This document shows positions 9,601 through 16,544 of a stretch of 64,000 bases of DNA, piece by piece (the stretch's first letter is position 1; each line of letters begins with the position of its first letter). The position numbers were made by a program, and so were the translations under genes. Source of the stretch: Oscillospiraceae bacterium (GTDB lineage: Bacteria; Bacillota; Clostridia; Oscillospirales; Oscillospiraceae); the NCBI GenBank assembly GCA_017501355.1, contig JAFVXA010000039.1:62001-126000 (forward strand), written 5' to 3'. The notes under the pieces are model-generated. The model ran no database searches, was not told the DNA's origin, and was given only the letters and a program-made list of their open reading frames with translations.

Positions 9601-10243
9601 GTCCTCTCCGAACCCCAATCCTCAGCCTCCCGTGTATGTCCCCACCGTACACAGCTGCGTAAGCAAGTGTGAGATCTGCGGAGGCTGCACGGATGCGGAT
9701 TGTACCGAGAAAGCCTGTGCTGTCAAGTGTAAACTCTTGACAATGGAGTTTGCAGATGTAACCGAGGCGCTTTGGTGCTATGACGAGGTTGTGTATGTCT
9801 ATCACAACAATCTCATGCAGGGCTGCGGCGAAGATGAGTTCTATCCCGACGGGACGGTGACCCGCCAGCAGGTGTGGATGATCCTTGCCCGCATGAGCGG
9901 CGCAGACCCCAAGAGCATGACGGCGGCACGGCTTTGGGCGGTGGAAAATGGGGTCTCCGACGGTACGAATCCCACAGCGTATGTAACCCGCCAGCAGTTT
10001 GTTGCCATGCTTTGGCGCTATGCGAAGCTGCAGGACTGGGATGTGAGCGTGGGTGAGGATACCAATATACTCAGCTACAATGATGCCTTCGATGTAGCTG
10101 AGTACGCGATCCCTGCGATGCAGTGGGCTTGCGGCAGCGGCTTAATGAACGGCAAAGACGGCAATCTGATGCCTGCGGCAAATACCACGAGAGGTCAGAT
10201 AGCTGCCATGTTCCAGCGCTTTTGCGAGGACGTAAAAAAGTAA
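6608..10243 (+). CDS. Large secreted surface protein with beta-helix, Ig-like and SLH domains
   Basis: The 1,211-residue protein starts with a signal peptide (cleavage near AGA-TE, residue 25). Two homologous modules follow (about 50-340 and 347-637), each opening with a WTAWD/FTAWE...YYLT pattern and running into glycine/asparagine-rich turns (GG.I..N) expected of a right-handed beta-helix. Next are an Ig-like domain (650-745), a carboxypeptidase-regulatory-like beta domain (754-838), a cysteine-rich insert (1014-1044) and C-terminal S-layer-homology repeats (1046-1211) for cell-wall anchoring. It is probably an adhesin or envelope protein. AAGGAGGA 8 bases upstream selects ATG 6608. A two-component system reads divergently, and a terminator follows. 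Confidence 0.85.
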   Translation: MKKRVLSVILALCMCMSLLPTTAGATEPAHTDHCVCGGSVTMDGHSHDNPVPTWTAWDKTDDLPTSGSYYLTEDVLLSTSHTIASGTTLNLCLNGHTVTYQSASSKYEIKGTLALCDCSTVKRTYTSQNYELTGGALMSSSDGLYLNDPDAALTLYSGNIVGCGETGVYVGYGSFTMYGGEIVGCKDRGVYTTTNGFFTMHGGAIHHNSSNQNSAGVYASTSFTMTGGSITDNNSSSGYVGGVYFNSGLTLSGAPVIKDNTISGNAGNLYLKDKVTIGTNGLTNGASVGVTAPTSYGDPSEADITTNNNADYSSYFFADAPNTYHIENTGEGGSQVVKLAVGAALPPHGHDMSVACGNSAPVTFTAWESTTSMPTDAGNYYLTANVALSAQWNVPTGTVNLCLNNCTISHLESAANDRVIYVPSGATLNICDCQENGTITGGKMPHHGKGAGICNAGELTLYDGAITGNQALGGGGGGIANTGTLTMYGGTISNNTDSGSMGGGGVYTVGTFNMHGGTISNNSSTYTYGGVGGGVHVGSGTFTVSGTAQVKNNTSSLENGGTAASNVFLLGSSTITVSGVLTNEEAIGVTTTSKPSEGSPVAITGSNSADYSAYFFADNPAYEVVNTANNVLKLQVKSTPAPIPADTPSIGTNLSTTEVSYDKDTTATALNITASVTDSGTLTYQWYSNTTNSTSGAQAISGATSASFTPPTSATGTTYYYCVVTNTKDGQTATATSNIAMITVNEAAPAPNPTTYTVSGDVKDTTAGEATVKLMQGNTEVKTATVPLTGSDTNYTGMYSFTGVAPGVYNVVAVKDGVTMTVLVTVTNADVTVGAITMPSGAKNSIVNNLGADDFAAVVGGLDEIAGDTDNNAYYNNKTVIVELTVTKKTEQSAPAVEVSKIKELASGKALEFVDLSLSMKINEDAPVNIGGSNTYLLTIVIPFDTSKQGIMVYRYHGTQATAMTKDPANDNEGFKLGDGFITIYAKKFSTYAIGYTVSSPNPNPQPPVYVPTVHSCVSKCEICGGCTDADCTEKACAVKCKLLTMEFADVTEALWCYDEVVYVYHNNLMQGCGEDEFYPDGTVTRQQVWMILARMSGADPKSMTAARLWAVENGVSDGTNPTAYVTRQQFVAMLWRYAKLQDWDVSVGEDTNILSYNDAFDVAEYAIPAMQWACGSGLMNGKDGNLMPAANTTRGQIAAMFQRFCEDVKK

Positions 10244-10257
10244 ATTTCCAACATCGG

Positions 10258-10297
10258 CAGCGGCGCCCATCGGTCATCGACTGATGGGCGCTGTTTT
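10258..10297 (+). terminator. Terminator of the SLH protein gene
   Basis: A stem of about 12 bp (GCGCCCATC / GATGGGCGC core) is followed by TTTTCTTT. A related hairpin occurs in inverted orientation at 15494-15528. Confidence 0.85.
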
Positions 10298-10338
10298 CTT
10301 TCCAGACAGGAAGGGAAGAAACTGTCTCTAATAAAGCG

Positions 10339-10379
10339 AACCTCCATTGTGGTGCAGTACACCGCAATGAAGGTTTTTC
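10339..10379. terminator. Second hairpin, probable bidirectional terminator
   Basis: A 16-bp imperfect stem (AACCTCCATTGTGGTG / CACCGCAATGAAGGTT) is followed by a T run on the plus strand. It lies between the convergent SLH and NrdG-like genes. Confidence 0.7.
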
Positions 10380-10406
10380 TATGATTTGTGATCTTGTGAA
10401 GATGAC

Positions 10407-10871
10407 TCAGAGCCAAAAAAGGGAAGTAATATCCTGATATGTATTGCCCTCTTTTTGGAACATCTTTTGATTTGTGGAAGGGCAACTCAGCGGACCGCGT
10501 GAAGGTTGATAGCTACCGAGTTTAAGATAGTCAAAGATCTGCATCCAAGGTTCGATTGCGACGTCACGGCCGCAGTACAGACAGGTTTTGAGCCCCTTGG
10601 TTTGCGCATAGGCAACAAACTGCTGAAACTCTTCTTTTTCTTCGATGCCGCACTTGCCTTCGCCGAGAAAGCAGACGCAGGTGGCTTGACTGCGGTATAG
10701 ATCGATGATGTTAGTATAATGTGCAGATAGATCGTCGCCGTAGTCCGGCAGCTGCAGTTCAGGATAGTGACAATGCTCACATCTGTGCAAGCACCCGGAG
10801 AGATAGATGCAGAGCGCTGTCTCATTTGGTACTTCCAAATGACTAAGTGCAATTTCAGTGTATTTTAGCAT
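10407..10871 (-). CDS. NrdG-like radical SAM protein (anaerobic RNR-activase type)
   Basis: The 154-residue protein has the CxxxCxxC cluster motif in LSGCLHRCEHCHYPE, a GEGK segment, and the NrdG-type C-terminal pattern LGSYQPSRGPL...STNQKMF. NrdG proteins use S-adenosylmethionine to put the glycyl radical on the class III ribonucleotide reductase NrdD. No nrdD is within the window, so the partner is either elsewhere or different. A 28-codon ORF lies immediately upstream on the same strand. The extended -10 TGATATAAT upstream of that ORF probably drives this gene. Confidence 0.75.
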   Translation of the reverse strand: MLKYTEIALSHLEVPNETALCIYLSGCLHRCEHCHYPELQLPDYGDDLSAHYTNIIDLYRSQATCVCFLGEGKCGIEEKEEFQQFVAYAQTKGLKTCLYCGRDVAIEPWMQIFDYLKLGSYQPSRGPLSCPSTNQKMFQKEGNTYQDITSLFWL

Positions 10872-10890
10872 AGCAGTTTTCCAATTAATC

Positions 10891-10977
10891 TTACGCCACG
10901 ACGGTGGAGGTTTTCAATTTCTCGGTATTGAATGAGGTATAGCCTTCGTAGTGTTGGTTTTGGTCGATCCCTGCCAT
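10891..10977 (-). CDS. Possible 28-residue peptide upstream of the radical SAM gene
   Basis: An ATG-started frame encodes 28 residues (begins MAGIDQNQHYEGYTSF, ends LKTSTVVA) and stops 19 bases before the NrdG-like gene. The composition looks like real protein, but there is no Shine-Dalgarno sequence. The ATG falls almost at the transcription start predicted from the -10 box at 10981-10986, so it would have to be leaderless. It could be a remnant of a lost nrdD tail, a small peptide substrate, or chance. Confidence 0.3.
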   Translation of the reverse strand: MAGIDQNQHYEGYTSFNTEKLKTSTVVA

Positions 10978-11050
10978 ATTATTATATCACAATATCACAT
11001 TTGGTGGGACGGTTCGATATGGGATTTAACAACTTATGTACAAAGTCTGA

Positions 11051-11079
11051 TTGTATGAGATGTGAGCGTCTGATATAAT
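11051..11079 (+). promoter_or_regulatory. Sigma-A-type promoter
   Basis: TTGTAT (11051-11056), 17 bases, TATAAT (11074-11079), reading into the gene at 11121. The -10 is a perfect consensus match. Confidence 0.7.
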
Positions 11080-11120
11080 CAAGGCAATGAATAAGAGCAC
11101 TTATCAGGGGAGGCGATATT

Positions 11121-11549
11121 GTGGGACGGTGCTGTGAGTGCGAACTGACAAAAGAGTTTATAGATTTGGGTCGTTGTCCGATTTGTGACGCAAGCCCCAT
11201 GTTGATGAGTACAAAGACACATATTGCCAGGTGCTCTTTCTGCAAGGCTGAAGCTGGTGTCCCTCGTGCGTTGATACAACTGTGCAGAGACGAGGTGTCT
11301 AATAACCGATATACAATTTGGCTGAGTGGGACAGTAACCAAAGAGCAGATGCTTGCCCTTGCTAAAATTTTGGAATGTACGGCGGCAACAGTGTATCGTA
11401 GGTTTGAATATGGTTTTGCTCGGTTTGATGATGTAACGATGATTCAGGCATATCAGATCAGAAAGCTTCTTCAGGATTCAAAAGCAAAGGCAGATATTAC
11501 CCCAGCGATTGGTGACTATGAAAGGTTTGAACAGTGCTGGAATATTTGA
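11121..11549 (+). CDS. Zinc-ribbon hypothetical protein
   Basis: The 142-residue protein begins at a GTG with GGGGAGG 7 bases upstream. The N-terminal 45 residues contain cysteine pairs CCEC, CPIC and CSFC that suggest a zinc ribbon. The C-terminal half (YTIWLSGTVTKEQMLALAKIL... TVYRRFEYG) looks like a helical, possibly DNA-binding, segment. I do not recognise the family. It opens the mobile-element-like stretch that contains two serine recombinases, so an accessory regulatory role there is possible. The following 275 bases to the next gene hold no convincing ORF. Confidence 0.6.
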   Translation: MGRCCECELTKEFIDLGRCPICDASPMLMSTKTHIARCSFCKAEAGVPRALIQLCRDEVSNNRYTIWLSGTVTKEQMLALAKILECTAATVYRRFEYGFARFDDVTMIQAYQIRKLLQDSKAKADITPAIGDYERFEQCWNI

Positions 11550-11824
11550 GCTGTGAGTGTCAAGGGTAACATCTGTAGTAGACATACAGTTTGCTTGCAG
11601 ATGCGCTCACACTTACCCAGCAAGCAGGGCACGGCGGTACCCACTCGTGCGTTTTGCAAATATCAGAATAGCTGTCATTTGCAAAAACTTGTTGGGGAAA
11701 GCCCCAAGCCCCTAAAACAATTTTTCAAATTGGCTGCGCAACGTTCCGTCGCTTGATGCAGAAATGACGAATGCTTAAGCGCAAGTTGAGTTGTGTCGAT
11801 ATTACTAAAAAAAGGGGCTGTCTT

Positions 11825-12391
11825 ATGAAGATTCAGGATGCTCAAAAGGCATATTCCGCGCAGCTCAATTCGCTTTGGGACAAAAAGCAGGCGTTGACGA
11901 AACTGCTGAAAGACGATGAAACTAACCACAGCGGGATGCAGAACTTTGACAGGTTTGAGATTTCCCGTGAGTTGTCCATTGTCGATGCCCAGTACGAAGA
12001 GACAAAGGGCATTATGGAGAAAATCATTTCTGCTAAGACAGCCATCTACAATGCCGAGGTGACCAGACAGCAAAGCGAAGTAATGGCGAAAGCGGCTGAT
12101 GATGCGGTCAAGATGATGGAAATTTATCGACGCATTGCTTCCGGCGGAGAGGTTCCACACGGGGATGAGCAGCGACTGATGGAGTACAGCAATGAACTCT
12201 ACATGGCTGCAAAGGCTGCCGCAATACTGAAGCAGGGAGAGAGGGAAAAATACGACTCTCTGTTTGAGGACGAGGAACCGCAGAAAGGTGAGACAAAGAG
12301 CGTAGATGAAATTGTGGGAGAGGCAGAGATCGCGGTTCCGACTCCGGAAAAGGTGGCTTCTGCAGTTGCCACAGAGCTTCCTACAGAATAG
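11825..12391 (+). CDS. Hypothetical coiled-coil protein of the mobile element
   Basis: The 188-residue protein is acidic, charged and mostly helical (long AAKAAAIL and DAVKMMEIYRRI stretches), without membrane segments or cysteines. The ATG at 11825 follows AAGGGGCTG at a suitable spacing; an upstream in-frame ATG at 11771 has no good ribosome binding site. A strong terminator closes it. I do not recognise a family. Its place among serine-recombinase element genes suggests element-encoded cargo or a maintenance function. Confidence 0.6.
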   Translation: MKIQDAQKAYSAQLNSLWDKKQALTKLLKDDETNHSGMQNFDRFEISRELSIVDAQYEETKGIMEKIISAKTAIYNAEVTRQQSEVMAKAADDAVKMMEIYRRIASGGEVPHGDEQRLMEYSNELYMAAKAAAILKQGEREKYDSLFEDEEPQKGETKSVDEIVGEAEIAVPTPEKVASAVATELPTE

Positions 12392-12402
12392 TGAAAATGA
12401 GT

Positions 12403-12447
12403 AGCCCCTATGCAGTTCGTACATCAGCATAGGGGCTTTGAATGTTT
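12403..12447 (+). terminator. Terminator
   Basis: A perfect 11-bp stem AGCCCCTATGC / GCATAGGGGCT is followed by a TTTTTT run. Confidence 0.85.
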
Positions 12448-12526
12448 TTTGAGCTTGGGTGTAGTTGTGGTCCTCGTACAACTCCCGGATGCGTTCTCCG
12501 GTGATACAAATCTGATTCGTGCGCAA
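12438..12526 (-). pseudogene. N-terminal remnant of an XRE-type regulator
   Basis: From a TTG at 12526 preceded by AGGAGG, the minus strand reads RTNQICITGERIRELYEDHN followed by YTQAQ. This matches the start of helix-turn-helix XRE repressors (IGERIRELREDxxLTQ). The frame then runs into the terminator of the neighbouring gene and loses similarity, so only about 28 codons survive. It indicates that the element once carried a divergent repressor that has been deleted. Confidence 0.55.
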
Positions 12527-12566
12527 TTGAATAGCCTCCTGTCTTTGTTTTCATAGGTTTTATTTG

Positions 12567-12588
12567 AAACGCTCAAATTTGAGCGTTT
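12567..12588. promoter_or_regulatory. Perfect 22-bp palindrome, operator or terminator
   Basis: AAACGCTCAAA/TTTGAGCGTTT is perfectly symmetrical and has no loop, which suits a dimeric repressor site. It lies about 40 bp upstream of the XRE remnant start. The T-rich plus-strand flank would also allow termination. Confidence 0.5.
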
Positions 12589-12688
12589 TTCTTTTTGCTC
12601 TCCTAAAAGGGATAGTTGCGAGCGAAACGGCGGTTTTGGGAAAGAGCGGTGTTAATATGAGACCACGTTCAGCGAAAGGAGGTACGGG

Positions 12689-12739
12689 ATGGATACAGCG
12701 AACTTGATACGATTGTACAAACAACTGACGGCGAAATAA
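12689..12739 (+). CDS. 16-residue ORF upstream of the recombinase genes
   Basis: MDTANLIRLYKQLTAK starts 6 bases after an AAAGGAGG site and ends 47 bases before the next gene. The good ribosome binding site suggests translation. It may be a leader peptide or the stub of a longer element gene. Confidence 0.35.
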   Translation: MDTANLIRLYKQLTAK

Positions 12740-12786
12740 GCATCGGTTGAGCGGCATAGATTAAAACAGGAAGGAGGGCAGGCAGT

Positions 12787-13011
12787 ATGGCGGCGAGACA
12801 ATTCGCGGAGCTACAACAGATCGACAACAATGAAGCGATCACCAAAGAAACCCATTACGACTTTCTTTATCATTTGCAAAGCGCCTTGCTGCTTGCTCTC
12901 CGTGAGCAGGGAAGACTGAACGCCATGCAGCACCGCCATGCGGAAGAGAAGCTGAAGCAGCAGCGCCGGGATCGGGCGAAGAATATCTTGGAAAAAGGGG
13001 AGAATACATGA
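12787..13011 (+). CDS. Small helical protein preceding the serine recombinase
   Basis: A 74-residue, charged, helical protein without known motifs. It starts at ATG 12787 after GGAGGG and its stop overlaps the recombinase start by 4 nt (ATGA), so the two are translationally coupled. Small genes in this position are common in clostridial serine-recombinase elements, where they may act as accessory or directionality factors. That role is inference here. Confidence 0.65.
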   Translation: MAARQFAELQQIDNNEAITKETHYDFLYHLQSALLLALREQGRLNAMQHRHAEEKLKQQRRDRAKNILEKGENT

Positions 13012-14534
13012 TCAAGGTTGCCAGCTATTGCCGTGTCTCAACGGACAAGGACGATCAGGCAAATTCGTTTGAAACGCAGAAGCGGTATTTCAGAGAGTAC
13101 ATCGAAAGCCATCCCGACTGGGAGCTGTATGAGATCTACGCCGATGAGGGCATCACCGGCACCACCACGAAAAAGCGCACCCAGTTCAACCGCATGATCA
13201 ACGATGCTTACGAGGGGAAGTTCCAGCTGATCATCACCAAAGAGGTCAGCCGTTTCTCTCGAAACATTTTGGATACCATTGCCTATACCCGCGAATTGAA
13301 AGCCATCGGCATCGGCGTGATCTTCGCAACCGACCGCATCAATACGCTGGAGCCGGAAGCGGAAATGCTGCTGTCCTATTTGGCGTCCATGGCACAGGAG
13401 GAGAGCCGCAGAACCTCTTCCCGCGTGGTTTGGGGACAGACCCGACAGATGGAGCGGGGCGTTGTGTTCGGACGAAGCCTGCTTGGCTACGACGTGAAGG
13501 ACGGCGTTCTGACCGTCAACCAGGAAGGGGCAGAAATCGTCCGTTTGATCTTCCATAAGTACGCGGTGGAGCAGGTCAGTACCGCGGAAATCGCACGGTA
13601 TATGAACAGTAAAGGATATTGCACTTACAGAGGAAATGCCAAATGGAAGTCCAATATGATCATTAAAATACTGAACAATGAGAAGTATGTGGGTGATTTG
13701 GTGCAGAAGAAAACCTACACGCCGGACTTTCTGACACATGCAAAGCGAACCAACAAGGGGCAGGTTCCCCTGGTGACCATCGAAAATCACCACGAGCCTA
13801 TCATCAGCCGTGAAGTATGGAACATGGCGCAGGAGCGGCTGCAGAAGAACAACAAACGCCGCGATGGGGATGGGGGACACTCCAACCGCTATGTGTTTTC
13901 CGGCAAGATCAAGTGTGGTGAATGCGGCAACAGTTTTGTGGGACGGTTCAAGTATCTGCGCGATGGGACAAAGATTCGTCGCTGGAGCTGCGGTACTGCC
14001 ACCGCCGAAGGTGCGTCTGCCTGCGATGTGGGTAAGCTCGTCCGTGACGACGATGCCATGCAAATGCTGAAAACAGCCATCAGAAGCCTGCCAATCGACG
14101 AGAAGGCGATCATCCATAACGTAACTACCTTGGCGCTGGAAGTCATCCAAGACGGTGAGACGGGCACAGGAGACGATCCCGAGCGGCTTCGCTTCGAGAT
14201 GGAGCGGGTACAGCGGAAGAAGGAATCTGTCATGGACAGCTACTTTTCCGGGGAAATCACGAAAGAGGACATGCAAGCCATGAATCGCAAGTATGACGGT
14301 CAGATAGAGGAGCTGCAACGGCGGCAAAAGGAAGCGGAGCAGCGCCAGCAGGAACACCGAGACTCTAAAGCGCTGCAAACAGCTATCCAGTCTGAGGTAT
14401 CCGACATCTTGAGCGGTGAAATCAAAAGCGAAGTATTCTGTAAGACTATGCTGGAGAGTCTCACCGTGTTCAAGGATCGGCACATGGAGCTGCGGCTGAA
14501 CGGTCTACCCCACGTCTTTCAGTTTGCGGGGTAA
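13008..14534 (+). CDS. Large serine recombinase (integrase/excisionase of a mobile element)
   Basis: The 508-residue protein has an N-terminal resolvase domain with the catalytic Ser11 in YCRVSTD, the helix-E region RFSRNILDT, a recombinase domain (about 160-270) and a zinc-ribbon (CGEC...CGTA...C, about 298-345). A long coiled-coil arm follows (about 395-460). Length and domain order are those of phage/ICE large serine recombinases, which join attP and attB and excise the element. It appears intact. A deleted close relative lies at 15912. Its intended attachment sites cannot be identified with certainty, but the cotJC breakpoint near 16350 is one candidate. Confidence 0.92.
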   Translation: MIKVASYCRVSTDKDDQANSFETQKRYFREYIESHPDWELYEIYADEGITGTTTKKRTQFNRMINDAYEGKFQLIITKEVSRFSRNILDTIAYTRELKAIGIGVIFATDRINTLEPEAEMLLSYLASMAQEESRRTSSRVVWGQTRQMERGVVFGRSLLGYDVKDGVLTVNQEGAEIVRLIFHKYAVEQVSTAEIARYMNSKGYCTYRGNAKWKSNMIIKILNNEKYVGDLVQKKTYTPDFLTHAKRTNKGQVPLVTIENHHEPIISREVWNMAQERLQKNNKRRDGDGGHSNRYVFSGKIKCGECGNSFVGRFKYLRDGTKIRRWSCGTATAEGASACDVGKLVRDDDAMQMLKTAIRSLPIDEKAIIHNVTTLALEVIQDGETGTGDDPERLRFEMERVQRKKESVMDSYFSGEITKEDMQAMNRKYDGQIEELQRRQKEAEQRQQEHRDSKALQTAIQSEVSDILSGEIKSEVFCKTMLESLTVFKDRHMELRLNGLPHVFQFAG

Positions 14535-14613
14535 GATGTTGTATCTTGTTCGTTGAAAGCGGCAGAGAAGTATGTTAAAGTGAAGTTAACAATCAGTAGA
14601 GTTTTGGTGGTGA

Positions 14614-14796
14614 ATGGGTTTGTTTGATAGAGAAGAACCTCGATACTGTCCGATTATCAAGCAAGTGATCTCGGAAATTGAGTGTTACGAGACGGTAAAC
14701 GGATGCTTGGATACGATAGTTCATATCAGAACAAATTTGACGAGTCGGCAAGTTCGTGAAGCTTGCCAGAATTGTCCTTATAGCAATATGGAGTAG
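14614..14796 (+). CDS. Small cysteine-containing hypothetical protein
   Basis: A 60-residue protein starting at ATG 14614 (GGTGG upstream), with four cysteines including a C-terminal CQNCPY pair that might bind zinc. Family not recognised. It is the first of three short genes of the same orientation that follow the recombinase, probably element cargo. Confidence 0.5.
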   Translation: MGLFDREEPRYCPIIKQVISEIECYETVNGCLDTIVHIRTNLTSRQVREACQNCPYSNME

Positions 14797-14832
14797 TGGT
14801 TGTGTTCTGTCTGTAAATGTTGAGGTGTTTGA

Positions 14833-14988
14833 ATGAAAGTGAAATATATCAAAGAAACCGTATCCCTGTGTTTGACCAAGGATAAGATTTATGAAGTTTT
14901 ATCCATCGAAAAGGGTTGGTATAGAGTTGTCGATGATACGGATGATGACTATCTCTATCCCCCGGAAACCTTTGAAGTGGTGGAATAG
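14833..14988 (+). CDS. Small SH3-like hypothetical protein, 51 residues
   Basis: ATG 14833 opens a 51-codon frame: MKVKYIKETVSLCLTKDKIY, then a segment ending DDYLYPPETFEVVE. The pattern (alternating strands, 'DKIYEVLSIEKGWYRVVDD') looks like a compact beta-barrel protein found in Firmicutes mobile elements. GAGGTG lies upstream. Nothing indicates a specific function. Confidence 0.6.
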   Translation: MKVKYIKETVSLCLTKDKIYEVLSIEKGWYRVVDDTDDDYLYPPETFEVVE

Positions 14989-15050
14989 ATTTGTTTGATA
15001 AAATGCGGTTTGCGGACTGTTTGTAAGACTGTCCTCAATAGGGAGAGGAA

Positions 15051-15296
15051 ATGATGATAAATATTTGGGAATATGCAGAGGATCTTCCTTTTGTTGAGAT
15101 CAGAGATGTAAACGGTGAAGTGTTTGTGGGCGAAATGATTCATGTCTCTGATGCAGAAGAAGCTGAAGCAGAAGAGGATGAAGCTGTTGTCGAGGCACCG
15201 AGTGGTGAGATTCGTATTTTCCCCGTTTCAAAAATTGCATCCATAACACGAACAGAAAGAAAATGTGTTCAAGGGAATGGGAATAGTTGCGGTTAA
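15051..15296 (+). CDS. Acidic small hypothetical protein
   Basis: An 81-residue protein with a strong upstream GGGAGAGG. The N-terminal half (FVEIRDVNGEVFVGEM) and C-terminal half (EIRIFPVSKIASITRTE), split by an acidic linker, resemble an LSM-like small beta-barrel with an insertion. Family not secure. Third of the short genes downstream of the recombinase. Confidence 0.55.
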   Translation: MMINIWEYAEDLPFVEIRDVNGEVFVGEMIHVSDAEEAEAEEDEAVVEAPSGEIRIFPVSKIASITRTERKCVQGNGNSCG

Positions 15297-15493
15297 CGGT
15301 GACGGCTTTCACTGCGGGCAGGAAGTCGGGCTTGTGTTTGTATAAGGGGCTTCGCCGATAATGGGCGGAGTCCCTTTTCCTATGTCGTTATTTTATGATC
15401 ACAAAAGTGCGAAAAATAGGGAAAAAGGACGGATAGAACGAAGAATCGTAAATCATATCAAGGTTTGACGAAACTTGTATGAGTAGAAGAAAA

Positions 15494-15528
15494 CAGCGCC
15501 TATCGGTTGAGTGGACCGATGGGCGCTG
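15494..15528. repeat. Hairpin related to the SLH-gene terminator
   Basis: CAGCGCC...GGGCGCTG forms a 13-bp imperfect stem. Read in reverse it matches the terminator at 10258-10297, including AGAAAACAGCGCC and ACCGATGGGCGC, so the two are inverted copies of one hairpin family. Confidence 0.7.
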
Positions 15529-15766
15529 CTGCTTGTTGATATCAATTCTTTTCCTTTGGCAGAGGGAGCACCTGCATAAAAAGGCAAAGAAAAGCGATTG
15601 TGACTGGAAATGTCCCGTCTGCGGCAAAGTCTATCGAACCATCGGTACGCTAAAAGACCTTCCCGACCGATGAAAATTGAAGCAAATGAAGTGGAAAGGT
15701 TGCAAAGTAAAACACCTTTGTAAATATTGCCTCTGAAGAGTTGCCACCAAACTGAATGTTATTTCA

Positions 15767-15800
15767 ACACCTGCGTATTCTACGAAAGATACGCAGGTGT
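15767..15800. repeat. Perfect 12-bp inverted repeat
   Basis: ACACCTGCGTAT and ATACGCAGGTGT are separated by 10 bases, about 110 bp upstream of the truncated recombinase. Possible terminator or recombinase-related site. Confidence 0.6.
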
Positions 15801-15911
15801 TTACATTCTATCCAACAAAATGGACAGACCAGCATTTATCATGAAAATGACCATCCGTACATTCGTCAAAGTGACACCTTTCTGCGACAATGTTCGCAGG
15901 AGGTGAGAGTG

Positions 15912-16350
15912 ATGATTTTAGTTGCAAGCTATTGCCGTGTGTCCACGGATAAGGACGATCAGGCGAACTCCTTTGAAGCCCAGCAGCGGTATTTCAAGGA
16001 GTACATCGACCGTCAGCCCGATTGGGAGCTATACCGCGTCTATGCCGATGAGGGAATCACCGGCACCGGCACCAAGAAACGTGTACAGTTCAACCGCATG
16101 ATCAGCGATGCCAAGATGGGCAAGTTCAGTCTGATCATCACGAAAGAGGGCAGCCGATTCTCCCGAAACATACTGGATACCATCGGCTACACACGAGAGC
16201 TTCTATCGCTCTATCTTGGATACCATGATCGTGTATCCCGAGCGACGCATAGAGCTTCGGCTGAACCTGCTGCCGACAAAGTGGCGTTTTGTTCTCGATT
16301 CCACTGCCGACATCCGTCGCCGCAGCCTCGGCGTGGGGTGTCATTATGAC
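15912..16350 (+). pseudogene. Serine recombinase with large internal deletion and frameshift
   Basis: ATG 15912 opens a frame nearly identical in pattern to the intact recombinase at 13008 (ASYCRVSTDKDDQANSFE, catalytic Ser present) for about 97 codons, through RFSRNILDTIGYTRE. At about 16200 the similarity jumps, in another frame, to a recombinase C-terminus: FYRSILDTMIVYPERRIELR, then LNLLPTKWRF. Roughly 360 codons are missing and the two parts are out of frame, so the gene is dead. The 3' end runs into the truncated cotJC, marking the end of the integrated element. Confidence 0.85.
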
Positions 16351-16544
16351 CCTTCTGTACCAATGTCGGTCAGAAGACCTTTCAACTCAGGATAGGGCAT
16401 GGAGTAACGCTGGGACAGGTAGCGTAGAGAAGCACCCAATTCGCCATCGGGACCACCGTACTGGCTGATAATGATGTTTGCCAGTTTGGGATTGGGATTC
16501 TTGATCCTCACGGGGTACTGCAGCTTTTTCTCATAGACAAACAT
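16344..16544 (-). pseudogene. cotJC: Truncated spore coat protein CotJC (Mn-catalase family)
   Basis: The frame encodes the N-terminal 64 or so residues of CotJC (MFVYEKKLQYPVRIKNPNPK, ISQYGGPDGELGASLRYLSQ, LTDIGTE) and then stops after two foreign residues. Full CotJC is near 190-200 residues, so the catalase-like four-helix core is lost. The break coincides with the end of the deleted serine recombinase, implying that an element inserted at GGTACAGAAG inside cotJC. The C-terminal half is not in the window. It follows cotJA-cotJB directly, the normal gene order. Confidence 0.85.

Larger units (their letters stand above)
15297..15911 (+). other. Gene-poor spacer between the two recombinase genes
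   Basis: This 615-bp stretch holds two hairpins (15494-15528 and 15767-15800) and no gene I can support. A frame at 15479-15673 ends in a WKCPVCGKVYRTIG segment that could be a zinc-ribbon gene fragment, but it begins inside the first hairpin and has no ribosome binding site. Confidence 0.5.

Noticed and set aside
13038-14483. A 481-codon minus-strand frame
   Set aside because: Shadow of the intact serine recombinase.
15479-15673. A 64-codon ORF with CPVCGKVYRT near its end
   Set aside because: It starts within a hairpin and lacks a ribosome binding site; at most it is a gene fragment.
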